Shown here one piece after another: positions 50,858 through 57,809 of a DNA stretch of 64,000 nucleotides. Each line of letters opens with the position of its first letter. Positions within the stretch are counted from its first letter, which is position 1. Source of the DNA: a virus; IMG/VR virus record IMGVR_UViG_3300042386_001493, positions 22,252-86,251 of that record; one strand, given 5' to 3'. The notes beneath the pieces were generated by a model. That model was not told the origin of the DNA and did not search any database. It was given only the letters and a program-made list of their open reading frames with translations. Position numbers and translations under genes: made by a program.

Positions 50858-50931
50858 GGTTCTGTAGCATAGTTGGTTAATGCGCTACCCTGTCACGGTA
50901 GAGATCGTGGGTTCAAGTCCCATCAGAGCCG
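50858..50931 (+). tRNA. tRNA-Asp (GTC)
   Basis: A complete cloverleaf: acceptor GGTTCTG / CAGAGCC, anticodon stem CTACC / GGTAG with loop CTGTCAC (anticodon GTC at 50892..50894), T arm with GTTCAAGTC. No 3' CCA is encoded. It lacks a promoter of its own and is probably processed from the DUF932 transcript. Confidence 0.95.
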
Positions 50932-50984
50932 CCCCGGGTTTTCTTTCTTTAAATAATAACACATGATTGCTTCATTAAGAAAGA

Positions 50985-51013
50985 TTGACTTTTTCCCCAG
51001 TTTCCTGTAAAAT
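50985..51013 (+). promoter_or_regulatory. Leaderless promoter
   Basis: TTGACT (50985..50990), spacer TTTTCCCCAG..., TAAAAT (51008..51013), 6 nt, ATG at 51020. Confidence 0.75.
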
Positions 51014-51019
51014 ATTAAC

Positions 51020-51178
51020 ATGACCACAATTAACAAACCACTAACCATAGACGGCCTAATAATGAATATATATGAGGACAACTCTGAACATTTTGACTTT
51101 ATATATAGCATGAATAATGGAGACTGCGATTGTTGTCTTCACTTTGCAATGAATTTGATTAAGGAGTATGATAGATAA
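51020..51178 (+). CDS. Small Cys-containing protein (52 aa)
   Basis: MTTINKPLTIDGLIMNIYED, then GDCDCCLHFAMNLI. The CDCCxH cluster may bind metal. Leaderless start; TAATG coupling to the next gene. Confidence 0.6.
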   Translation: MTTINKPLTIDGLIMNIYEDNSEHFDFIYSMNNGDCDCCLHFAMNLIKEYDR

Positions 51179-51354
51179 TGTTAGGTTATACATATAAAGA
51201 TATACAGGCCTTTGGTAATAGTTTAACTTGGGCTATTGATACCGCCAAAAACCAGGGGGATGAACAAAACTATAAACAATTACTAATAGTATGGGACTTC
51301 TTTGAGGGACTACTAGCAGAAGGTTACATAGATGAGAACACATACTATGGATAA
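51178..51354 (+). CDS. Small hypothetical protein (58 aa)
   Basis: MLGYTYKDIQAFGNSLTWAI, NYKQLLIVWDFFEGLLAEGY. Helical. Coupled on both sides. Confidence 0.6.
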   Translation: MLGYTYKDIQAFGNSLTWAIDTAKNQGDEQNYKQLLIVWDFFEGLLAEGYIDENTYYG

Positions 51355-51499
51355 TGGCGAGATCTTAGATAAGATTATAGAACTTATAAACACAGACGGA
51401 GAGATCATGTCTGATGAAGAGGTTGTTAATAATATTAGGGGACTTCTTGAGACTAACCCTCAAACCTATTGGGGAGCAAGCCAAAGCAGTGTGATGTAG
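51347..51499 (+). CDS. Small hypothetical protein (50 aa)
   Basis: MDNGEILDKIIELINTDGEI, then SDEEVVNNIRGLLETNPQTY. It overlaps the upstream gene by 8 nt. Its TAG stop lies inside the Crp-like site that follows. Confidence 0.55.
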   Translation: MDNGEILDKIIELINTDGEIMSDEEVVNNIRGLLETNPQTYWGASQSSVM

Positions 51500-51544
51500 A
51501 TCACCTTACGATATCTTGTAATTTTTCCCAGTTCGTAGTAAAAT
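51490..51544 (+). promoter_or_regulatory. Crp-like palindrome and promoter
   Basis: TGTGATGTAGATCACC (51490..51505), TTGTAA (51516..51521), spacer TTTTTCCCAG..., TAAAAT (51539..51544). Confidence 0.65.
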
Positions 51545-51573
51545 TGTATTAAGAACCTAAAGAAAGAGACCCA

Positions 51574-51897
51574 ATGCCAAACCTTATACAACTTACAGAG
51601 GATGAATGGTTTGAACAGTTCAAGCCTATCCCAAACCATTTAGACGAGAATGCCTCATTCAATGACGGTGAGCACGGCTATATGTTTGAGACATATGGTG
51701 ATGAAGTAGAGTTTGTTAGGGACCATGTGTTCTTACATCCCAACACTGTATGGACTTACTATGACGGAGATAACGGTGGTACGTATATCTCTGACGGTAT
51801 GCATATGGTTAATAGGATTGGTTACTTTGTAACTACCGTTCCCTATGATGACAGCCAGTATTATCAGATACAACTAATTGCAGGAAAGGACGACTAA
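51574..51897 (+). CDS. Conserved hypothetical protein (107 aa)
   Basis: LTEDEWFEQFKPIPNHLDEN, GYMFETYGDEVEFV, NTVWTYYDGDNGGTYISDGM. A pattern often seen in actinophages and other large phages, with unknown role. AAAGAGA lies ~6 nt upstream. Coupled by TAATG to the next gene. Confidence 0.7.
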   Translation: MPNLIQLTEDEWFEQFKPIPNHLDENASFNDGEHGYMFETYGDEVEFVRDHVFLHPNTVWTYYDGDNGGTYISDGMHMVNRIGYFVTTVPYDDSQYYQIQLIAGKDD

Positions 51898-52454
51898 TGC
51901 ATACCCTACACTATATAGCAGTTGAAGCAGATAACAAGCAAGAGGCTTTTGACAAAGTTGTTGTAAGCCTACAAACAAACGAAGACGGATACCGCATAGG
52001 CGATTGGTCAGATTGGCACGTCGTTGGCGGAGGAAGGTGGAGCACTAATGCACAAAAATCTAAAGACTTTATGGACGGTTATAACCATGACAGTACTGAT
52101 GTTATTGGCTATGCTAAAAATAAAGAAAAGTTCCAAGAAGTAATTAAGGACATCTTACGCTTTCGCTCTCAGAGTATGAACAGGAACATAGTAGAGATTA
52201 AGACTGATAAGTTTATTAGTCAAATGGTCGACTATGCTTCAGAGGGTGGGAGAGGTCCCTGGAATGGGGATACTCTAATGAATGTTTATTCTATCAAACA
52301 GGCAGCAGAAATGCTAATGGGTTCTTGGACATGTGATAGTGGGTTTTACGATCTTGAAGAACATGTCTCCGAATTTGAGTATTTAAATGAGCGACTTGAC
52401 AAACCTGATCGAGCCGTGAGACAATATCTAGTACCAGTTGACTTCCACTTCTAA
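51897..52454 (+). CDS. Conserved hypothetical protein (185 aa)
   Basis: HYIAVEADNKQEAFDKVVVS at the start, WSDWHVVGGGRWST, then WTCDSGFYDLEEHVSEFEYL near the end. It reads like phage-encoded proteins of unknown function that accompany the gene before. No catalytic motif is clear. Confidence 0.65.
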   Translation: MHTLHYIAVEADNKQEAFDKVVVSLQTNEDGYRIGDWSDWHVVGGGRWSTNAQKSKDFMDGYNHDSTDVIGYAKNKEKFQEVIKDILRFRSQSMNRNIVEIKTDKFISQMVDYASEGGRGPWNGDTLMNVYSIKQAAEMLMGSWTCDSGFYDLEEHVSEFEYLNERLDKPDRAVRQYLVPVDFHF

Positions 52455-52463
52455 GGAGACCTA

Positions 52464-52781
52464 ATGATAAAAACAAAAGATTTAATCTTAGCAGGACATT
52501 TTGCAGTTGATAGCGGTCAGGCCATGGTAGGCGACCCATGCTATATTGATAATTGGGATACCAACAAAAATGATGATTGGAATATTGACGGCAAAGAAGG
52601 TCAATACTCTTATCATGGTGCTAGTGCTACTACCCTTGCTAATTCATATGGCGAGTTAGGTAATGGCACGGCAGTAGTATTTAATACAGGTTATGGCGAT
52701 GGCCTATATCCAGTATATGTCCAGATGAACGATGACGGCAGAGTTTCTAAAGTTGTAATCGATTTCGAAGGGGACCTATAA
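52464..52781 (+). CDS. DUF4241-like small protein (105 aa)
   Basis: FAVDSGQAMVGDPCYIDNW and VFNTGYGDGLYPVYVQMND fit the pattern of DUF4241-type proteins (GDPCY ... GDG.YPVY). AAGGAGA lies ~6 nt upstream. Role unknown. Confidence 0.7.
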   Translation: MIKTKDLILAGHFAVDSGQAMVGDPCYIDNWDTNKNDDWNIDGKEGQYSYHGASATTLANSYGELGNGTAVVFNTGYGDGLYPVYVQMNDDGRVSKVVIDFEGDL

Positions 52782-52927
52782 TGGCTACATGGGATGTTGA
52801 AATAATCTTTGAACCCACAGGTACTTATATGAATTTTGAATATGAGACTGACACCGAAGACGAGAACGATATTTTTAATGAGATAACAAACCAAATATCA
52901 ATCATACCTGAAAGGACGGATGCATAA
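52781..52927 (+). CDS. Small acidic protein (48 aa)
   Basis: MATWDVEIIFEPTGTYMNFE, then TDTEDENDIFNEITNQISII. Very acidic middle. TAATG coupling at both ends. Confidence 0.6.
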   Translation: MATWDVEIIFEPTGTYMNFEYETDTEDENDIFNEITNQISIIPERTDA

Positions 52928-53325
52928 TGGGAGCACGTTGTACATTCATATTTAAACAATCAGAGGATCTAGCAGTAGCGCTGTATAGCCATTGGGGTGA
53001 AGACAGCATGTATGTGGATCTTGCTAAGGCCCTTCAGCATGCGACGGTACGTAAAGGTGATACAGAATACTATACCCGCATGGCTATTAGTTATCTATTG
53101 CAAGACTCTATCTTGGATGAAACAGGGTTTGGTATCTATGCCTGCAATCCTAATGACTTAGGGTTTGCGGACCACCCAATATTAATCGATCTCACAGATA
53201 ATACTATTAGTCATGATGGTGTAGACCACAAAGACATTGATAGTTTTATTACTTATAATTTGCCCAGCAGTGCTCTCTCCACTGTGGGGGCTTCATCAGC
53301 GGAGGTTGGGGTCACCTCTCGCTAG
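52927..53325 (+). CDS. Hypothetical protein (132 aa)
   Basis: ARCTFIFKQSEDLAVALYSH, WGEDSMYVDLAKALQHATVR, IYACNPNDLGFADHPILIDL. Alpha/beta protein seen in related phages, function unknown. The end is low-complexity (SSALSTVGASSAEVG). Confidence 0.65.
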   Translation: MGARCTFIFKQSEDLAVALYSHWGEDSMYVDLAKALQHATVRKGDTEYYTRMAISYLLQDSILDETGFGIYACNPNDLGFADHPILIDLTDNTISHDGVDHKDIDSFITYNLPSSALSTVGASSAEVGVTSR

Positions 53326-53355
53326 CAATATGGGGAGGGCGTTAACTGTGGTGGG

Positions 53356-53384
53356 TTGCGCTTTCCCTTTTCCTTTGGTATAAT
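53356..53384 (+). promoter_or_regulatory. Promoter with TTTCCC spacer
   Basis: TTGCGC (53356..53361), spacer TTTCCCTTTTCC..., TGG-TATAAT (53379..53384). AGGGG follows just before the ATG at 53400. Confidence 0.75.
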
Positions 53385-53399
53385 TTAGATAGGGGTTTC

Positions 53400-53633
53400 A
53401 TGTATCGTATTAACAGAGTAAAGCGACAGACCAATGAGGAAAAGGTTGCGGTTGGAATTGGCAAATTGCTATCTGACTTTTACCTTGACTTAGAAAAGGT
53501 TGGCTATTACTTGGCTACAGCAACTCCTTATTTAATTTATCGCAGGTCATTAGAAGTATTAGAAAGCGCACAGTTCCAAGAGGACAAGATAGAGCAAAAC
53601 AGATTGGGGTATGATAGTGACCGACTTCCGTAA
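53400..53633 (+). CDS. Small hypothetical protein (77 aa)
   Basis: MYRINRVKRQTNEEKVAVGI, DFYLDLEKVGYYLATATPYL. Basic N-terminus with helical body. Leader of about 9 nt with AGGGG. Confidence 0.6.
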   Translation: MYRINRVKRQTNEEKVAVGIGKLLSDFYLDLEKVGYYLATATPYLIYRRSLEVLESAQFQEDKIEQNRLGYDSDRLP

Positions 53634-53895
53634 TGTATGTGAGATTTTAGGAAAACTTTATTCCGTATATAAAGATGATGAAGAGTTTAAAGACTTCATA
53701 GAGTTTAATGACTTAGGGCTACCGCTTGCTTACTTTGTTTCTGAGAACCTTTGTGAGGTAGCAGATGACGGGGCACGGTATATAACAGAAACATGGGCAC
53801 TATTCTTAGCAGGGTTAAACCTAGAGGATACTGGCTTCTCTGATTTAGATGAGGTCTTTGAGAGTGCAGAGGAGAAGAACAATGGAACTGAGTAA
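53617..53895 (+). CDS. Small acidic protein (92 aa)
   Basis: TDFRNVCEILGKLYSVYKDD, YFVSENLCEVADDGARYITE. The GTG at 53617 has GGGG 7 nt upstream; an ATG two codons earlier is too close to it. It overlaps the upstream gene by 17 nt. Confidence 0.55.
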   Translation: MTDFRNVCEILGKLYSVYKDDEEFKDFIEFNDLGLPLAYFVSENLCEVADDGARYITETWALFLAGLNLEDTGFSDLDEVFESAEEKNNGTE

Positions 53896-54016
53896 TAACT
53901 ATTTAGATGAACAGTTACTTAAAGCCCAACAGTTGCTATGGTCTGGCTCTCTACATGAAGTGGACCAGGCACACAACATCATTGCTAACTTAATTAAAGA
54001 TCGCCTACCAGCATAG
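53882..54016 (+). CDS. Small helical protein (44 aa)
   Basis: MELSNNYLDEQLLKAQQLLW then SGSLHEVDQAHNIIANLIKD. Overlaps the previous gene by 14 nt; GAGGAG upstream. Confidence 0.55.
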   Translation: MELSNNYLDEQLLKAQQLLWSGSLHEVDQAHNIIANLIKDRLPA

Positions 54017-54101
54017 GAAAAACCCGGTATCAATTACCAAACCTTCAAACCTTATTTACGAAAAAGACATTAAGAACCCAATTCAAAAAATCCCAGAAAG
54101 T

Positions 54102-54142
54102 TTGACAAACCTTCAAACCTTTATATTTAAAGATAGTATAAT
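54102..54142 (+). promoter_or_regulatory. AGGTTTG-type repeats and leaderless -10
   Basis: ACAAACCTTCAAACCT (about 54105..54120; another pair at about 54038..54053) precedes TATAAT (54137..54142), which is 6 nt before the ATG at 54149. The usual -35 is missing, so the repeat may act in its place. Confidence 0.5.
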
Positions 54143-54148
54143 ATATAT

Positions 54149-54310
54149 ATGAGTCCTCGTAACTACTATAGTAAGAATCGTATTGATAGATATAATATGA
54201 GTCCTTCTTTTGTATCTACCGCTTCAGGTATGGCAGAGAAAAAGGTAGAGAGGTTTGTTACTAGGGTATTACGATCCATCTTTAAGTCCCGCCGTCGCAA
54301 TAAATCATAG
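54149..54310 (+). CDS. Basic small protein (53 aa)
   Basis: MSPRNYYSKNRIDRYNMSPS, then KKVERFVTRVLRSIFKSRRR. Strongly basic and Ser/Tyr-containing, possibly nucleic-acid binding. Leaderless. Confidence 0.55.
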   Translation: MSPRNYYSKNRIDRYNMSPSFVSTASGMAEKKVERFVTRVLRSIFKSRRRNKS

Positions 54311-54830
54311 TACTAATAGACATTACGAAGCGGGAAAAAAAATCCCAGAAATATACAGATTATTCCCATAATTACCAAACCTTTCTAGATTTTTTCTGGG
54401 GTTTTTCCTACATTTTCCTACATTTTCTGGGCATTTTTATAGGGGTTTTTTACTTGACAAACCATGGTATTGGGGGTATAATGCATGCCGCATATGGGGA
54501 TAGGAAGGTTTGGGATAGGGAGGTTTGGCCGCCAGAGGATTACGACGCCATCTATAAAATCGCCCAATCCCCCACTATGCTCCACTTTCCTCCATTCTAA
54601 CCCAATCTAAAAAATGTCAGTAAGGATTATCTTTCATACCAAACCTCCAAACCACCTATTTAAAAGCCTTCCAAGCCCTATTTGCGACGGTATTTAACCA
54701 TCTCGCTGGTTCCCAAACCAGACATATCTGGCTATCTGAGATATGGGGATAGGGGGATATAAGGTTTGTTATTACACTGGGGATTATGATACTCCTTCTG
54801 TACCCGCCAAAAATAGGATACAATAAGTTT
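54311..54830 (+). other. Gene-free region with consensus promoter and repeats
   Basis: It contains a textbook promoter, TTGACA (54454..54459), 17 nt, TATAAT (54477..54482), with transcription predicted near 54489. It also has a tandem TTCCTACATTT, about eight CAAACC/GGTTTG words and a repeated ATATGGGGATAGG. A 38-codon frame (ATG at about 54493) is low in complexity and unconvincing. A noncoding RNA of up to ~340 nt is possible. Confidence 0.5.
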
Positions 54831-55445
54831 ATGTCTAATACTGGTTGGCTGGGATCAAGGTTTGGTAAAGGGCATTACCCAAATTGGTTTGAAGCATCAG
54901 GTCAATATAACTTTGAAGAATTCTTGTCTGAGTATAAAGATAAACCTAACTTAAACTATCTTCAATTAGGTGTCTTTACTGGAGATACAAGTTACTGGCT
55001 AATGAATCATGTATTAACCCATGAAACCTCACATTTAACGGATGTTGATACTTGGCTAGGATCATCTGCTGAAAGCGATGTTCATGATAATTATGACTTT
55101 GAAGATGTCTATCAATTATATTTAAGTAGGATGCAACCATTTTCTCCTCGTGTTCATAGTGAAAGATCTACAACCTTTGATTTTTTAAATGCTGAAAAAA
55201 ACAACACCTATGATTTTATTTACATTGATGCAGATCATGTTGCCAGTAACGTATTAAGTGATGCCGAACTGTCTTGGCCATTATTAAAGACTGGTGGAAT
55301 TCTTGCATTTGATGACTACTCTTGGGGTGATGAAAAACCTGCTCACCTAAGACCTAAAACTGCTATTTTGTCATTTGTTGAAAAATACAAAAATGAAATA
55401 GAAACAATGGCTATGAACCATCAATATTGGATTAAAAAAATATAA
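54831..55445 (+). CDS. Class I SAM-dependent methyltransferase
   Basis: A 204-residue protein with YLQLGVFTGDTSYWLM (glycine-rich SAM loop), a conserved acidic DVDTWLG, YDFIYIDADHVASNVLSD and GGILAFDDYSWG, as in the Methyltransf_24 / rhamnosyl O-methyltransferase-like group. It probably methylates a sugar or small molecule. The leaderless start (TACAAT, 6 nt, ATG at 54831) is preferred to an upstream in-frame ATG. Confidence 0.82.
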   Translation: MSNTGWLGSRFGKGHYPNWFEASGQYNFEEFLSEYKDKPNLNYLQLGVFTGDTSYWLMNHVLTHETSHLTDVDTWLGSSAESDVHDNYDFEDVYQLYLSRMQPFSPRVHSERSTTFDFLNAEKNNTYDFIYIDADHVASNVLSDAELSWPLLKTGGILAFDDYSWGDEKPAHLRPKTAILSFVEKYKNEIETMAMNHQYWIKKI

Positions 55446-55528
55446 CTGTTTACTATCTATGGTATTACGATCTTTCTTGCTATTCCCGCCGATTTATGGT
55501 ATGCTTAATGTAAACAGAAGGGAAAATT

Positions 55529-55678
55529 ATGACAACAGAAATGATACATGAAATAATGCAAGAAATGTTTAGCAATGAAAAATCAGGTGGACTTTTCTAT
55601 ATTGAAAGCGACAAAGTTAATAAAATAATTCAAAGTTACTTTCCAAAGGCTTTTGAATCATTTGAACCTGCTTACTAA
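55529..55678 (+). CDS. Small hypothetical protein (49 aa)
   Basis: MTTEMIHEIMQEMFSNEKSG, DKVNKIIQSYFPKAFESFEP. Ribosome site AAGGGAAA. Unknown role. The 83 nt before it hold TTCCCGCCGA. Confidence 0.6.
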   Translation: MTTEMIHEIMQEMFSNEKSGGLFYIESDKVNKIIQSYFPKAFESFEPAY

Positions 55679-55680
55679 TA

Positions 55681-56049
55681 ATGAAATCTAAAAAAGAAAT
55701 AGATTGGTCTGAAGCAGAAGAACGAGCAAGGGCTAGCCTTAATAGAAATAAATCCGCTATTGAGGCTACTGCCTTTGGGACACCTGCTAACTGGTCTAGA
55801 CCTGTTTATAACAAACCTTTAATTGCTCCAGATCCTAGCGCTCCTGACACTCATGTCAAAACTCATAAATTAAATAAAAAACAACGTAAAAAATATAACA
55901 AAACCTTTGTACCCAAACAAAAAGCAAAGGCTAGAAAATCAGATGAAAGTGGTGGTTTACCAGTGGTCAATAAAAATGTTAATCTTTGGGTTGAATTAAA
56001 TGAACAAGATAAAGGTTTTATATCAAATTGGAAGTGGCACAATGGGTAA
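55681..56049 (+). CDS. Basic hypothetical protein (122 aa)
   Basis: Very basic with low complexity: EIDWSEAEERARASLNRNKS, KLNKKQRKKYNKTFVPKQKA, ending NVNLWVELNEQDKGFISNW. Possible nucleic-acid binding. Two nt after the previous stop. Confidence 0.6.
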   Translation: MKSKKEIDWSEAEERARASLNRNKSAIEATAFGTPANWSRPVYNKPLIAPDPSAPDTHVKTHKLNKKQRKKYNKTFVPKQKAKARKSDESGGLPVVNKNVNLWVELNEQDKGFISNWKWHNG

Positions 56050-56251
56050 TGTAGATTATGACAAACCAATTAACCAGTATATCTTTCAATCTTGTATTAA
56101 TTGCGGAAGGTTTATTAGGACAAAAGACAAGGTTAGATTAACCCTATTTATGTACGATCATTATGGGGAAAAGGGTATTAGACGTTGTTCTAATAAGTGG
56201 TACGGAGAGTTTGTTTATACCCTGCTAAACTGGAGGTATCGAAATGCATGA
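56042..56251 (+). CDS. Small Cys-containing protein (69 aa)
   Basis: FQSCINCGRFIRTKDKVRLT and IRRCSNKWYGEFVY. One CxxC plus a lone Cys suggests a partial zinc ribbon. It overlaps the upstream gene by 8 nt. Confidence 0.6.
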   Translation: MGNVDYDKPINQYIFQSCINCGRFIRTKDKVRLTLFMYDHYGEKGIRRCSNKWYGEFVYTLLNWRYRNA

Positions 56252-56402
56252 ATCAATGGATACAAACCTTACTTGGGATGACGGGGATATTTGGAAAGGC
56301 TGGACATATAGCATTGAAAACAATCGTTATTACTTTGATGATATTGGAGATGAGTCTTTAGATACCCTTTGGAATAGTGAGTTCTTGATGCGGGGTAATT
56401 AG
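56244..56402 (+). CDS. Small acidic protein (52 aa)
   Basis: MHESMDTNLTWDDGDIWKGW, then NRYYFDDIGDESLDTLW. GGAGG lies ~10 nt upstream. Followed by a short hairpin TGCCCT-CTT-AGGGCA (56419..56433) without a T run. Confidence 0.55.
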   Translation: MHESMDTNLTWDDGDIWKGWTYSIENNRYYFDDIGDESLDTLWNSEFLMRGN

Positions 56403-56492
56403 AGATACTAACCGCTATTGCCCTCTTAGGGCAGGGGAAGGTTTGTTACCTCCTATTTTGCCGCCGAACTCAAACCGTGATACACTTATAAT

Positions 56493-56663
56493 ATGAAAAA
56501 AAACAATGCGATTATTTCCCAGAAAAAACTTAGACGGTATGCCAAAAACAAAAAGCGTATGTCTAACAAACCATATCACAGCATGTCCAAATTTGAAAGA
56601 AGCCAGGAAGATGTTAGGCAGCGTATCATAGCCCAATCCTTGGCAAATGCATCAAGGTCTTAA
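56493..56663 (+). CDS. Basic small protein (56 aa)
   Basis: MKKNNAIISQKKLRRYAKNK then KRMSNKPYHSMSKFERSQED. Leaderless start (TACACT at 56481..56486, 6 nt, ATG). It converges with the next gene with a 4-nt overlap. Confidence 0.55.
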   Translation: MKKNNAIISQKKLRRYAKNKKRMSNKPYHSMSKFERSQEDVRQRIIAQSLANASRS

Positions 56664-56836
56664 AGTTTAATATCAAAACTTTCGTTACATTTTTTACAAT
56701 ATGAGGTAGGATCATGCTTGGTATGATAAGTGGTTGATACTAAAAATACCAAACCCTGCTTATGCATATCTACATACTTGGGGTTAGCGTATCCGTATAA
56801 TATTGGAATTAACGGGGTATTGCAATGCGGACACAT
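56660..56836 (-). CDS. Zinc-ribbon protein (58 aa)
   Basis: MCPHCNTPLIPIL and SYCKKCNESFDIKL: two CxxC knuckles. It follows the membrane-protein gene on the minus strand by a few bases. Confidence 0.65.
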   Translation of the reverse strand: MCPHCNTPLIPILYGYANPKYVDMHKQGLVFLVSTTYHTKHDPTSYCKKCNESFDIKL

Positions 56837-56837
56837 A

Positions 56838-57176
56838 TCAAGGTCTTATCCTATATGAGTATGTATTAAGGGGATCGTAGTTGGTTCCACCAGTACTTTT
56901 GTTATACCGTGCCGCAAGTGAGTTATATCTATTAACAATATCATCAATTACGGAGTTTGCGTTATCTACCGTCCGACTATGGGCGTCTTGTTCTCTTATT
57001 AAATCAAGACGGCTGCTTGCAATAATATCACTTGTGTATCTTATGCAGTAATTGCTTTGATCTAGACTCATCTTACGAGAGTGCTTTAGGTCCCCCCCCA
57101 AAAATAACAAGGCAGTAGATAGTATTACGATTAGAAAAATTTGTACCCAAACCAAGGTTTTCATCTTTATACTCAT
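56838..57176 (-). CDS. Membrane-anchored coiled-coil protein (112 aa)
   Basis: An N-terminal transmembrane helix (LVWVQIFLIVILSTALLFLG) and a long helical outer part (DNANSVIDDIVNRYNSLAAR). The layout resembles spanin-like or stalk proteins, but the host seems Gram-positive, so this is only a shape comparison. TATAAT lies at 57185..57190, 8 nt before the ATG. Confidence 0.55.
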   Translation of the reverse strand: MSIKMKTLVWVQIFLIVILSTALLFLGGDLKHSRKMSLDQSNYCIRYTSDIIASSRLDLIREQDAHSRTVDNANSVIDDIVNRYNSLAARYNKSTGGTNYDPLNTYSYRIRP

Positions 57177-57250
57177 ACCCTACAATTATAGCGTATCTTG
57201 ATAGTATGGGCAAACTTTACAAATTGGTAGATCTTTGCTATACTGGAATT

Positions 57251-57352
57251 ATGGCTCATATAATTGTTTGTCCAGTATGTAAAAAACAAATAGAGTCTAG
57301 GTCTAGCATGGCTTCGCAAACCTTAACTAACCACATGAAGGAGCATAAATGA
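57251..57352 (+). CDS. C2H2 zinc-finger-like microprotein (33 aa)
   Basis: MAHIIVCPVCKKQIESRSSM then ASQTLTNHMKEHK: C-x2-C-x17-H-x3-H. Leaderless start: TTTACA, 17 nt, TATACT (57239..57244), 6 nt, ATG. Unusual for a phage. It could bind DNA. Confidence 0.6.
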   Translation: MAHIIVCPVCKKQIESRSSMASQTLTNHMKEHK

Positions 57353-57483
57353 ACTATGAGGATATAGTCCAGATGGCTGTTACTATGACTGAGATGGATA
57401 ATGGGGTTTCTTTAAATCCCGCCGAAAGACAGGCTATGGTAAATAGAATTTTGGGCAAGGTAGAAAAAGAATTAGGTGTATAA
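57349..57483 (+). CDS. Small hypothetical protein (44 aa)
   Basis: MNYEDIVQMAVTMTEMDNGV, then SLNPAERQAMVNRILGKVEK. ATGA overlap with the zinc-finger gene; GAAGGAG upstream. Confidence 0.6.
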   Translation: MNYEDIVQMAVTMTEMDNGVSLNPAERQAMVNRILGKVEKELGV

Positions 57484-57490
57484 TAAAAAT

Positions 57491-57694
57491 ATGAAAAAAT
57501 TTATTAAAAAACAAAAGACCAATAACCTAGTATTAAGATTCATAGGAAATGTTTCTGGATCAATCTTTACCTTTTTTCTTATTAGAGAGATTAGGGCTGA
57601 GGATAAAAATCATATTATAAGAGCAAAAATGTTTGCTAAAATATGTAATCCTTTTGGTAAAGCACAAAATAAATGGGCTACTTACTATATCTAA
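57491..57694 (+). CDS. Basic small protein (67 aa)
   Basis: KKFIKKQKTNNLVLRFIGNV then SGSIFTFFLIREIRAEDKNH. Basic start, short apolar part (SGSIFTFFLI) and basic end. An earlier in-frame GTG is possible. No ribosome site is clear. Confidence 0.5.
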   Translation: MKKFIKKQKTNNLVLRFIGNVSGSIFTFFLIREIRAEDKNHIIRAKMFAKICNPFGKAQNKWATYYI

Positions 57695-57716
57695 GATAGT
57701 TTGATATACTAGATAT

Positions 57717-57809
57717 ATGGGGAAACTACTTAGTATATTTATTGCATTTTTAATTTCCCTTGGTCTTTGGAAATTATGGACAAAGGTAGTTGATTCTTTT
57801 TATGAATGA
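57717..57809 (+). CDS. Membrane micropeptide (30 aa)
   Basis: MGKLLSIFIAFLISLGLWKL then WTKVVDSFYE. One transmembrane helix. Leaderless: TATACT (57705..57710), 6 nt, ATG. Confidence 0.55.
   Translation: MGKLLSIFIAFLISLGLWKLWTKVVDSFYE

Noticed and set aside
54493-54609. 38-codon gene in the gene-free region
   Set aside because: Low-complexity frame over GGTTTG repeats with no ribosome site; a noncoding role seems more likely.
56419-56433. Terminator TGCCCT-CTT-AGGGCA
   Set aside because: The loop of 3 nt and lack of a T-run on either strand make it weak.
56838-57176. Spanin
   Set aside because: The shape fits, but there is no partner lipoprotein and the host appears to lack an outer membrane.
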